This document shows, piece by piece, positions 1 through 6,007 of a stretch of DNA of 9,155 nt; within the stretch, counting starts at the first letter, position 1; each line of letters starts with the position of its first letter. A program made the translations under genes and the position numbers. The stretch lies in the NCBI GenBank assembly GCA_049363815.1, contig JBMQEM010000034.1, positions 1 through 9,155 of the forward strand, given 5' to 3'. The notes under the pieces are model-generated. The model ran no database searches. It was given only the letters and a program-made list of their open reading frames with translations, and was not told the DNA's origin. Source of the DNA: JADKIH01 sp049363815 (lineage in GTDB: Bacteria > Bacteroidota > Bacteroidia > AKYH767-A > 2013-40CM-41-45).

Positions 1-46
1 TGAAGTGGAATGAAGTGGAATGAAGTGGAATGAAGTGGAATGAAGT
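1..46. repeat. 10-bp tandem repeat, 4.6 copies, open at left edge
   Basis: Four exact copies of TGAAGTGGAA plus a partial TGAAGT run from the first base of the window and are followed by ten A's (47-56). The array touches the window edge, so its full length is unknown. The same unit reappears at 1799-1880 after the deiminase gene, in direct and inverted orientation. By analogy with that copy, this could be one arm of a hairpin belonging to the gene upstream of the window, but that is inference. It leaves only about 20 bp of non-repeat sequence before the deiminase start. Confidence 0.9.
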
Positions 47-67
47 AAAAAAAAAATATTATCGGTA

Positions 68-1786
68 ATGAGAATTCTTGTTTGTATTTTTTTTGTTTTA
101 TTTTCGATTTTTTCGAATGCTCAGACGAATCTTCCCGTGGGGGCTACAGCCGCGGAGAAGGCAATAATGCCTTCCTATTTACAGCAAATACAATCAGTCG
201 GAATTACTACTCCGCCGGGGGGCAGCTTGAGGACAATGGCTGAATGGGAAGAAATTAAAGCTCTCACAATAACATGGACAAGTTATCAAACAGTCCTTAG
301 AGAAATTGTCAGAGCTGCACAAACAGAAACACAAGTTTATATTGTTTGCAGTGATTCCAACGTAGTAAAAAGTTATCTGACTTCGAACAGTATTCCATTG
401 GTGAATTTACATTATGTGATCGCACCATTCAATACCATTTGGATCCGTGATTATGGACAAAATTCTGTTTATAGAAATGATGTTGATTCCATGATCCTGG
501 TTGACTGGATCTATAATCGTCCAAGGCCGAAAGACGATACTATTCCTTCCATACTTGGGCGTGAGTTTAATATTCCAATGTTTGAAACAAGTCAGGCACC
601 TTACGATCTGATTCACACCGGTGGAAATTTTATGTCTGACGGATTTGGCACTGCATTTTCATCTGAACTTGTTGTAAACGAAAACCCGAATCACACAGTC
701 GCCGAAATAGATTCCATCATGTATCATTTTATGGGAATCGACCGATATATAAAAATGCCTGTACTTCCTTATGATGGAATTCATCATATCGATATGCATA
801 TGAAATTGCTCGATGAAGAAACATTGATGATAGGAGAATATCCGGCAGGAATTTCAGATGGACCACAGATTGAAGCAAATCTGCAGTATGTTCTTTCCAA
901 TTTTAATTCTATTTATGGCACGCCATACAAAGTGATTCGCATTGTTCAACCACCTGATGGCACCGGCAATTACCCAAGTCAGTCGGGTGATTATTTAACG
1001 TATACGAATGCAACATTTGTAAACAAAACTGTCATTCTTCCAACCTACAACAACCAGTACGATACGACAGCAATACGCATCTGGCAGGAAGCACTTCCCG
1101 GATATTCTATAGTGGGAGTTCCTTGTAATTCAATCATCGGAGCCAGTGGTGCTGTGCATTGTATAACACATAGTATCGGAGCAGATGAGCCGCTGTTGAT
1201 CTCACATCAGCAACTTTCGAATACAACAAACGTTTCCAGTCCATATCAAATTGATGCACGCATTCAGCACAAAACAGGAATACAAACAGCAAACATTTAT
1301 TGGACTACTGATACAAGTATGGCGTGGCAGAACGTTAGCATGACCTTGACGAATGCTGCAACGAATAACTGGACCGGATTTATTCCTGCTCAATCTGTTG
1401 GAACAACTGTTTACTACTATGTAAGTGCCACATCCATTTCAGGAAAAACACAAGTGCGTCCGATGCCGGCACCAAGAGGTTGGTGGAGATTTGAAGTAAC
1501 ACAATTTACCAAGATTACACAACTGGCAAAGCCTGAATTTAAACCTGCTTTTCCAAATCCATCACATGGTTTAACTTGTGTACCTGTAGTTACATCGCAA
1601 TCATCCGTTGGAAAACTTTCACTCTACGATATGGCAGGAAGAGAAGTGATGATAATACATTCCGGCAATTTTATTTCCGGAGAAAAAAATTATTTTTTCG
1701 ATTCATCAAACCTTGCTCCCGGAGCTTATATGCTATTGCTTCAGACGGAGAATGGGATGGCTACGGAGAAATTGATGGTAAGGTGA
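68..1786 (+). CDS. Secreted agmatine/peptidylarginine deiminase-family protein with T9SS sorting domain
   Basis: This 572-residue protein has the pentein fold of the agmatine deiminase / Porphyromonas-type peptidylarginine deiminase family, which hydrolyses a guanidinium group to a ureido group plus ammonia. Residues 1-19 are a signal peptide (hydrophobic core, SNA|Q cleavage; no lipobox Cys at the cut). The catalytic domain spans about 53-380. Its candidate active-site residues are Asp128 in WIRDYG, His240 and Asp242 in HHIDMH, and Cys365 in GAVHCIT. An Ig-like beta domain follows (about 385-478). The C-terminal domain (about 493-572) has the PNPSHG start, LYDMAGREV and a final LMVR typical of T9SS sorting signals. 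The product is therefore probably released from, or anchored on, the outer surface. Cytosolic agmatine deiminases lack the signal peptide, Ig-like domain and sorting domain, so a protein or peptide arginine substrate is at least as likely as agmatine. The ATG at 68 gives an immediate signal peptide. The gene stands alone between repeat arrays. Confidence 0.9.
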   Translation: MRILVCIFFVLFSIFSNAQTNLPVGATAAEKAIMPSYLQQIQSVGITTPPGGSLRTMAEWEEIKALTITWTSYQTVLREIVRAAQTETQVYIVCSDSNVVKSYLTSNSIPLVNLHYVIAPFNTIWIRDYGQNSVYRNDVDSMILVDWIYNRPRPKDDTIPSILGREFNIPMFETSQAPYDLIHTGGNFMSDGFGTAFSSELVVNENPNHTVAEIDSIMYHFMGIDRYIKMPVLPYDGIHHIDMHMKLLDEETLMIGEYPAGISDGPQIEANLQYVLSNFNSIYGTPYKVIRIVQPPDGTGNYPSQSGDYLTYTNATFVNKTVILPTYNNQYDTTAIRIWQEALPGYSIVGVPCNSIIGASGAVHCITHSIGADEPLLISHQQLSNTTNVSSPYQIDARIQHKTGIQTANIYWTTDTSMAWQNVSMTLTNAATNNWTGFIPAQSVGTTVYYYVSATSISGKTQVRPMPAPRGWWRFEVTQFTKITQLAKPEFKPAFPNPSHGLTCVPVVTSQSSVGKLSLYDMAGREVMIIHSGNFISGEKNYFFDSSNLAPGAYMLLLQTENGMATEKLMVR

Positions 1787-1798
1787 AATTAAATAAAA

Positions 1799-1884
1799 GA
1801 AGTGGAATGAAGTGGAATGAAGTATAATGAAAAGTGGGTACCATCATTTTACTTCTTTTCACTTCATTTTACTTCATTTTTTTT
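1799..1884. terminator. Long hairpin terminator built from 10-bp repeats, between convergent genes
   Basis: Bases 1799-1830 (GAAGTGGAAT-type units) can pair with 1844-1875 (inverted units, ACTTCATTTT type). I count 32 positions with two mismatches and three G-U pairs in the rightward RNA. The apex TGGGTACCA (1835-1843) can add a short stem. Eight T's follow (1877-1884) and run into the stop codon of the leftward nuclease gene. In the leftward direction the stem has more mismatches, because the G-U pairs become A-C, but it is followed by a T-rich stretch (complement of 1786-1798). The position, with two genes ending towards each other, fits a bidirectional terminator. It is made from the same repeat unit that lies upstream of the deiminase. 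Confidence 0.75.
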
Positions 1885-2485
1885 AGTTGCTTTTGCGCTT
1901 ATTCAGCTCATCCCGAATCCTACTTGCTCTTTCATACGCTTCATCATCGATCGCTTTCTTCAGCATCTCTTTTAAATCGTCAGTACTTGCAACGCTGAGT
2001 TCATTTTCGGAAAGTTTGCTTGTGGAACCAGCGGGGCGTTCGACTTGTTCTTCTATACTTTCAAGAGGAGTATTTTCATCTGTTGCTATTCCTGCAGTCG
2101 ATAAAATGAATTCGTATGTATAGATAGGACAACCAAAACGGACAGCGATTGCAATAGCATCACTCGTACGGGCATCGATCTCTAATTTCTTTTCGCCGTT
2201 ATTGCAAACGAGTTTAGCGTAAAAGACGCCTTCGAGTAAATTGAATATGATGACTTCTTCCACTTCAATTTTGAAAGAGTGAGCAAGACTTTTGAAGAGA
2301 TCATGAGTCAATGGCCGGGTCGGAGTCATGTTTTCCAACTCAATAGCAATAGCCTGAGCTTCGAAGGCTCCAATGATAATTGGTAAGCGTCTTTTGCCTT
2401 TATCCTCGCCAAGTACTAAAGCGTATGCACCGGATTGAGTTTGGCTGTAAGACAGGCCGATTATTTCAAGTTTGATCTTTTTCAT
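1883..2485 (-). CDS. Bifunctional nuclease (BFN/DUF151) family protein with C-terminal UVR motif
   Basis: Residues 5-134 match the BFN/DUF151 domain, seen in LPIIIGAFEAQAIAIELE (34-51), RPLTHDLF (57-64) and DARTSDAIAIAVRFGCPIY (104-122). An acidic linker (about 135-165) leads to a UvrB/UvrC-type UVR helical hairpin (about 168-199) with the typical AYERASRIRDELNKRK (183-198). Plant BFN proteins have been reported to cleave RNA and DNA. The role of the bacterial proteins is unsettled, and the UVR motif suggests docking to a partner or nucleic acid complex. At 200 residues it is complete. The start at 2485 reads MKKIKLEIIG, where the domain begins. It is third in a leftward set after etfB and etfA, 64 bp downstream of etfA, so it may be co-transcribed; I found no clear promoter box in that gap. 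Its stop codon lies inside the T-tract of the convergent terminator. Confidence 0.9.
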   Translation of the reverse strand: MKKIKLEIIGLSYSQTQSGAYALVLGEDKGKRRLPIIIGAFEAQAIAIELENMTPTRPLTHDLFKSLAHSFKIEVEEVIIFNLLEGVFYAKLVCNNGEKKLEIDARTSDAIAIAVRFGCPIYTYEFILSTAGIATDENTPLESIEEQVERPAGSTSKLSENELSVASTDDLKEMLKKAIDDEAYERASRIRDELNKRKSN

Positions 2486-2549
2486 TTTAGAACGCCAACC
2501 GGCTTAGACTTTATCGAAATTAAGAAAAATTTGTTTCGCCTCCGCAATG

Positions 2550-3527
2550 TTAATTATGGCTGGCTTTGAACGCTTTAGCTGCTTCTATGAGCTTGGGAAC
2601 CACCTCAAAAGCATCTCCGACAATACCGTAATCGGCAGCTTTGAAGAACGGTGCTTCCGGATCTTTATTTATGACCACAATGACCTTTGAAGAACTCACA
2701 CCGGCCAGATGCTGGATCGCTCCGCTAATTCCAACAGCAATATATAAATTCGGACTGATTGCTATGCCTGTCTGTCCAACGTGTTCTGAATGTGGTCTCC
2801 AGCCTGCATCGGAAACCGGCTTACTGCAAGCTGTTGCAGCGCCCAGTATCTTTGCAAGTTCTTCGATCATTCCCCAATTTTCAGGACCTTTCATTCCACG
2901 ACCCGCTGAAACTACCAGTTCGGCTTCAGGAAGAGAAATCGTATTCCCTGCTTTCACTCTTTCTTTCACTGTTGCCGTGAAATCTTTAGCATCAGGAGTG
3001 AAATCAAAAGCAGTTACTTGTGCTGTCTGAGCATTAGGAACAACTTTATAAGAATTTGGCATCATACTGATGACCTTTACTCCGGCAAGCATTTCAATAA
3101 TTGAATATGCTTTTCCTGAGAATGAACCCTTTTTTACAGTGAATGCTCCATCCATTTCAGGAAGACTTACAACATTTTCTGCAAGGCCTGCATCCATTTT
3201 TATTGAAACACGCGGAGCAATAGTTTTTCCTGCAAAAGAAGCAGAGAGAACGATCACTTCAGCATTTTCTGCTTTTGCTGCAGCAGCAATGACACTTGAA
3301 TATGCCTGAGTATTTGGAGAATTTAATTTATCCCCGGAAGCATTCAACACTTTTGTTGCTCCATACTGACCTGCTTTTGTAAGTTCGTCGTTGCTGACAT
3401 TTCCGATTGAAAGTGCAACCAATGGTTTACCAAGTTTTGATGCAATTGCAGATGCATAACTGATCGCTTCAAAAGCCGATTTACGAAATGTTCCTTCTGC
3501 GTTTTCTATATATACGAGTACTGACAT
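2550..3527 (-). CDS. etfA: Electron transfer flavoprotein, alpha subunit
   Basis: EtfA is the FAD-binding subunit of the cytoplasmic ETF heterodimer. ETF takes electrons from acyl-CoA dehydrogenases and other flavin enzymes and passes them to ETF:quinone oxidoreductase. Its 325 residues match the usual family length. The N-terminal adenine-nucleotide-alpha-hydrolase-like domain covers about 1-190. The C-terminal FAD domain (about 200-320) carries the conserved motifs SAGRG (207-211), CSKPVSDAGW (234-243), VGQTG (250-254), GISGAIQH (266-273) and NKDPEAPFFKAADYGIVGD (287-305). The start MSVLVYIEN is the normal EtfA beginning. It lies 21 bp downstream of etfB in the same direction, so the two are almost certainly one transcript. 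No dehydrogenase or quinone oxidoreductase gene is present here. Confidence 0.96.
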   Translation of the reverse strand: MSVLVYIENAEGTFRKSAFEAISYASAIASKLGKPLVALSIGNVSNDELTKAGQYGATKVLNASGDKLNSPNTQAYSSVIAAAAKAENAEVIVLSASFAGKTIAPRVSIKMDAGLAENVVSLPEMDGAFTVKKGSFSGKAYSIIEMLAGVKVISMMPNSYKVVPNAQTAQVTAFDFTPDAKDFTATVKERVKAGNTISLPEAELVVSAGRGMKGPENWGMIEELAKILGAATACSKPVSDAGWRPHSEHVGQTGIAISPNLYIAVGISGAIQHLAGVSSSKVIVVINKDPEAPFFKAADYGIVGDAFEVVPKLIEAAKAFKASHN

Positions 3528-3548
3528 AGTTTTTTCTTTAGTAATGGA

Positions 3549-4286
3549 TCAGATTATTTTTTTCTCTTCGCGGATGATGTCAAATAATTTTGAAGCATCA
3601 TCAGCTGCGATCATTTTCACTGCACTGCGAGAAATGGGTTTGTCATAAGAGACCAGTTTTACTTTTTGTGCAACTTCAATCGGCTCAACAACAGCAAGTG
3701 GTTTAGTACGTGCCGACATGATACCACGCATGTTCGGAATTTTCCATTCAGCCATTCCTTCAGATGCACCGGCAACGAAAGGCATTGAAGTAGTGATCAC
3801 TTCCTTCCCGCCTTCGATCTCTGAATCAAGAGTTGCAGTTGTACCATCTATCGTCAGACTTTTTGCAAAAAGGATACAAGGAATTTCTAAAAGTTCAGCG
3901 ATCATTACCGGAACACTTGAACCATTGTGATCACTGCTTTCACGACCGCAAAGGATCATATCGAAAGAATTCTTTTTTGCATAATCTGCTATTTGTTTAG
4001 CTACGAAAAAAGAATCTCTTGGAATTGCATTTACACGTACTGCATTTGTTGCACCTATTGCAAGAGCTTTGCGGATCACAGCATCAGTTGATGGATCACC
4101 GACATTGATGACAGTAACCGTTCCGTTATTTGCTGTAGCGAGATCAACTGCTTTTGAAAGCGCGATCTCATCGTATGGATTAAGGATGAATGTTACTCCG
4201 GCTGCAACGAATTCTTTATTGTCAGGAGTAAAATTTATTTTTGCCGTAGTATCAGGCACACTGGAAATACAAACTAATATTTTCAT
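3549..4286 (-). CDS. etfB: Electron transfer flavoprotein, beta subunit
   Basis: EtfB is the AMP-binding partner of EtfA. The 245-residue protein has the expected start MKILVCISSVPDTTAKI, the NPYDE motif (36-40) and INVGDP (60-65). It also has the nucleotide-loop region CGRESSDHNGSSVP (113-126) followed by the helix MIAELL, and the PNMRGIMSARTKPL recognition region (184-197), matching the PNIMKAKKKP-type stretch known in other EtfB proteins. It is the first gene of the leftward set. A probable promoter box lies on its strand at 4390-4397, giving a leader of roughly 100 nt. No Shine-Dalgarno is visible; the leader before the ATG is A/C-rich (AACAAAACCAAC). The FAD and AMP motifs do not by themselves settle whether this ETF is bifurcating. 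No partner dehydrogenase is nearby, so the ordinary non-bifurcating role is more likely. Confidence 0.95.
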   Translation of the reverse strand: MKILVCISSVPDTTAKINFTPDNKEFVAAGVTFILNPYDEIALSKAVDLATANNGTVTVINVGDPSTDAVIRKALAIGATNAVRVNAIPRDSFFVAKQIADYAKKNSFDMILCGRESSDHNGSSVPVMIAELLEIPCILFAKSLTIDGTTATLDSEIEGGKEVITTSMPFVAGASEGMAEWKIPNMRGIMSARTKPLAVVEPIEVAQKVKLVSYDKPISRSAVKMIAADDASKLFDIIREEKKII

Positions 4287-4368
4287 GTTGGTTTTGTTAC
4301 TTTCAAATGATTAAGACCGATAAACTTGCAGGATTGGACTTTTCCAAGTCTTTTTTCCCGAAAATGTT

Positions 4369-4376
4369 TATCTTTC
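4369..4376 (+). promoter_or_regulatory. Possible -7 box for the TPR gene
   Basis: TATCTTTC differs from the Bacteroidota -7 consensus TAnnTTTG at one base. It would place transcription start near 4383 and give a leader of about 50 nt before the TPR start at 4435. I see no good TTTG -33 element at the expected distance, so this is a weak call based on one box and the divergent layout. Confidence 0.4.
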
Positions 4377-4389
4377 CTGAATAGTGGCG

Positions 4390-4397
4390 CGAAGATA
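4390..4397 (-). promoter_or_regulatory. Probable -7 box for the etfBA operon
   Basis: Read on the minus strand, 4397-4390 is TATCTTCG, followed by CGCC. This is one base from TAnnTTTG and resembles the TATCTTTGCGCC context that I recall from this phylum's promoters. It points leftwards at etfB. The -33 region is not recognisable. It faces the rightward box at 4369-4376, and the two predicted start points would fall within a few bases of each other. Confidence 0.45.
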
Positions 4398-4434
4398 AAT
4401 AAATAAATTACCCGAAATTCATTAAAAACCATAC

Positions 4435-4764
4435 ATGTCTGTCAGATTAAATTTATTAGAAGCTTATTTAAAAGATGACCCCTTTGATGAGTTCCTCAAA
4501 TATGCTTTAGCGTTGGAATACAAAAGTTTAGGTCGAACTGAAGAGGCGTATTCACAATTGAAATCCTTGATTGAAGTCAGTCCGGAATACCTGGCAAGTT
4601 ATTATATGGCCGGAAAATTTGCCGAAGACCTTCAATATCAGGCTGAAGCGTTAAATTTCTACGAAACAGGCATTCGAAAAGCACTTGAGCAAAAGAATGA
4701 TCATACGTTAACAGAACTTCGGACGGCCTTGAATCTGTTGAAGGATGAAATGAGTGAGGATTAG
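4435..4764 (+). CDS. Small tetratricopeptide-repeat protein
   Basis: This 109-residue soluble protein has no signal peptide or membrane segment and consists of two TPR-like helical hairpins. They cover about 18-51 (YALALEYKSLGRTEEAYSQL, ending in SPEY) and about 52-85 (YYMAGKFAEDLQYQAEALNF), followed by a helical tail. TPR repeats mediate protein-protein contact, so an adaptor role is likely; no enzymatic motif is visible. It lies 48 bp before the pdhB ATG in the same direction and divergent from etfB, so it may be co-transcribed with pdhB. I cannot name its partner. Neighbourhood alone makes the pyruvate dehydrogenase complex a candidate, but this is inference. The ATG start MSVRLNLLEAYL fits. 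Confidence 0.85.
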   Translation: MSVRLNLLEAYLKDDPFDEFLKYALALEYKSLGRTEEAYSQLKSLIEVSPEYLASYYMAGKFAEDLQYQAEALNFYETGIRKALEQKNDHTLTELRTALNLLKDEMSED

Positions 4765-4774
4765 AAGGAATTTT

Positions 4775-4782
4775 TACATTTG
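4775..4782 (+). promoter_or_regulatory. Bacteroidota-type -7 promoter box for pdhB
   Basis: TACATTTG matches TAnnTTTG exactly in the short gap between the TPR gene and pdhB. A start point around 4789 would leave a leader of about 24 nt before the ATG at 4813. No clear TTTG -33 element is seen about 20 bp upstream. The box covers a TTG that could be mistaken for a pdhB start, which argues for the downstream ATG. Confidence 0.55.
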
Positions 4783-4812
4783 CAGTCCCAAATTAGGTAT
4801 ACGAAATTTATT

Positions 4813-5796
4813 ATGAGAGAAATCCAATTCCGTGAAGCACTACGCGAAGCAATGAATGAAGAAATGCGCAGAGATCCGCGTGTTTTTTTAATGGGTGAAG
4901 AAGTAGCCCAGTACAATGGTGCTTACAAAGTAAGTCAGGGAATGCTTGAGGAGTTTGGCGATAAGCGAGTCATCGATACACCGATTGCTGAACTTGGTTT
5001 TGCAGGAATTGGCGTTGGTGCAGCAATGAATGGACTACGTCCGATCATTGAGTTCATGACATTCAACTTTTCTCTTGTTGCAATTGATCAGGTTGTTAAC
5101 TCAGCAGCGAAAATGATGAGCATGAGCGGCGGTCAATTTACTGTTCCCATCGTATTCCGTGGTCCTACCGGTTCTGCAGGTATGTTAAGTTCTCAGCATT
5201 CACAGGCCTTTGAAAGCTGGTATGCGAACTGTCCGGGATTGAAAGTAGTTGTACCTAGTAATCCGGCCGATGCAAAAGGTTTATTGAAGTCTGCCATCCG
5301 TGATAATGATCCTGTCATTTTCATGGAAAGTGAGCAGATGTATGGTGATAAAGGAGAAGTGCCTGATGGAGAGTATCTGATTCCAATTGGAGTAGCTAAA
5401 GTTGTGAAAGCCGGAACAGATGTAACTATAGTTTCATTCGGTAAAATGATGAAGATCGCTTTGAAAGCTGCAGAAGATCTTGCAGCAGAAAACATTAATG
5501 CCGAAGTGATAGACTTGCGTTCCGTTCGTCCGATCGATTATGCGACAGTGATCAACTCCGTAAAGAAAACGAATCGTTTAGTTATAGTTGAAGAATCATG
5601 GCCGCTTGCGGCCATTGCTACAGAGGTTGCTTTTAAAGTACAGAAAGATGCTTTTGATTATTTGGATGCGCCGATCCTCCGCGTAATGGGAATGGACGTT
5701 CCGCTGCCGTATGCACCGACATTGATTGAGGCTTATTTGCCGAATCCGGCCAGAGTTGTGAAGGCGGTGAAGGAAGTGATGTATTTGGTTAAGTAA
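4813..5796 (+). CDS. pdhB: Pyruvate dehydrogenase E1 component, beta subunit
   Basis: This is the beta half of the thiamine-diphosphate E1 enzyme that decarboxylates pyruvate and reductively acetylates the E2 lipoyl group. Starting at the ATG, it has 327 residues, the normal size. The N-terminal pyrimidine-binding domain contains MGEEVAQYNGAYKVSQGM and IDTPIAELGFAG, whose Glu60 corresponds to the cofactor-activating Glu. GPTGSAGMLSSQHSQ follows, with His129 at the conserved active-site position. The C-terminal transketolase-like domain begins at about 200 (DVTIVSFGKMM, VIDLRSVRPID, RLVIVEESWP). GAYKVSQG and the SQHSQ region favour pyruvate over branched-chain oxoacids. An in-frame TTG at 4780 would add 11 non-conserved residues but lies inside a promoter box, so I reject it. 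The E1 alpha, E2 and E3 genes are absent here, so the partners must be encoded elsewhere. Confidence 0.94.
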   Translation: MREIQFREALREAMNEEMRRDPRVFLMGEEVAQYNGAYKVSQGMLEEFGDKRVIDTPIAELGFAGIGVGAAMNGLRPIIEFMTFNFSLVAIDQVVNSAAKMMSMSGGQFTVPIVFRGPTGSAGMLSSQHSQAFESWYANCPGLKVVVPSNPADAKGLLKSAIRDNDPVIFMESEQMYGDKGEVPDGEYLIPIGVAKVVKAGTDVTIVSFGKMMKIALKAAEDLAAENINAEVIDLRSVRPIDYATVINSVKKTNRLVIVEESWPLAAIATEVAFKVQKDAFDYLDAPILRVMGMDVPLPYAPTLIEAYLPNPARVVKAVKEVMYLVK

Positions 5797-5809
5797 ACAG
5801 AAATTTTTT

Positions 5810-5891
5810 TTAACACAAGAACACTGAGAACACAATAAGAACACGGAAACCATTCCGTGTTCTTATTGTGTTCTCAGTGTTCTTGTGTTAA
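5810..5891. repeat. Perfect 39-bp inverted repeat (intergenic hairpin, possible terminator)
   Basis: Bases 5810-5848 are the exact reverse complement of 5853-5891 around a 4-base loop ACCA; all 39 pairs match. Each arm contains three copies of the 7-mer AGAACAC or its complement (left arm at 5818, 5827 and 5838). The element begins 13 bp after the pdhB stop, and TTTT follows the right arm (5892-5895), so it could end pdhB transcription. It is far longer and more perfect than a normal terminator needs, and its internal repetition suggests a multicopy intergenic repeat. Only one copy is present in this window. No transposase or target-site duplication was recognised. Confidence 0.95.
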
Positions 5892-5981
5892 TTTTCTAAG
5901 CAATCTATGTACTAACTACTTAACTATAAATCAAATACCAGCTATAATGAGCTCCTTCCTAGCTATTGGCAAAAAAAAGAG

Positions 5982-5989
5982 TACCTTTG
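5982..5989 (+). promoter_or_regulatory. Bacteroidota-type -7 promoter box for the DEAD-box helicase gene
   Basis: TACCTTTG, followed by CGGC, is an exact TAnnTTTG match and the best promoter box in the window. Transcription would start near 5996, leaving a leader of only about 12 nt before the ATG at 6008. A TTG at 5966-5968 lies too close to serve as a standard -33 element. The box lies inside the in-frame extension upstream of the ATG, so that extension is probably not translated. Confidence 0.6.
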
Positions 5990-6007
5990 CGGCTTAATAT
6001 TCAAAAA

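Noticed and set aside
1..46. Short CRISPR-like array
   Set aside because: The unit is 10 bp and directly tandem with no spacers, and no cas gene is present.
68..1786. Lipoprotein reading of the deiminase signal peptide
   Set aside because: The only early Cys (residue 6) is within the hydrophobic core with no lipobox placement. The SNA|Q site fits signal peptidase I and the T9SS domain at the other end.
2641..3030. 129-residue plus-strand open frame inside etfA
   Set aside because: It is antisense to a strongly conserved EtfA FAD domain and shows no recognisable protein features of its own.
4780..4812. TTG start giving an 11-residue N-terminal extension of PdhB
   Set aside because: The TTG lies inside an exact TAnnTTTG promoter box, and the extension does not resemble the start of E1 beta proteins, which begin around MREIQFREAL.
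5810..5891. tRNA or structured small RNA gene in the hairpin
   Set aside because: It is a simple two-arm perfect hairpin with no cloverleaf, no T-loop or anticodon-stem signature and no separate promoter.
5939..5969. Possible operator-like inverted repeat (CCAGCTA ... TAGCTATTGG) upstream of the helicase
   Set aside because: The match is short and needs a gap to align, so it is not distinguishable from chance in AT-rich spacer sequence.
5966..6007. TTG start giving a 14-residue extension of the helicase
   Set aside because: A TACCTTTG promoter box lies within it, and the conserved Q-motif region begins just after the ATG at 6008.
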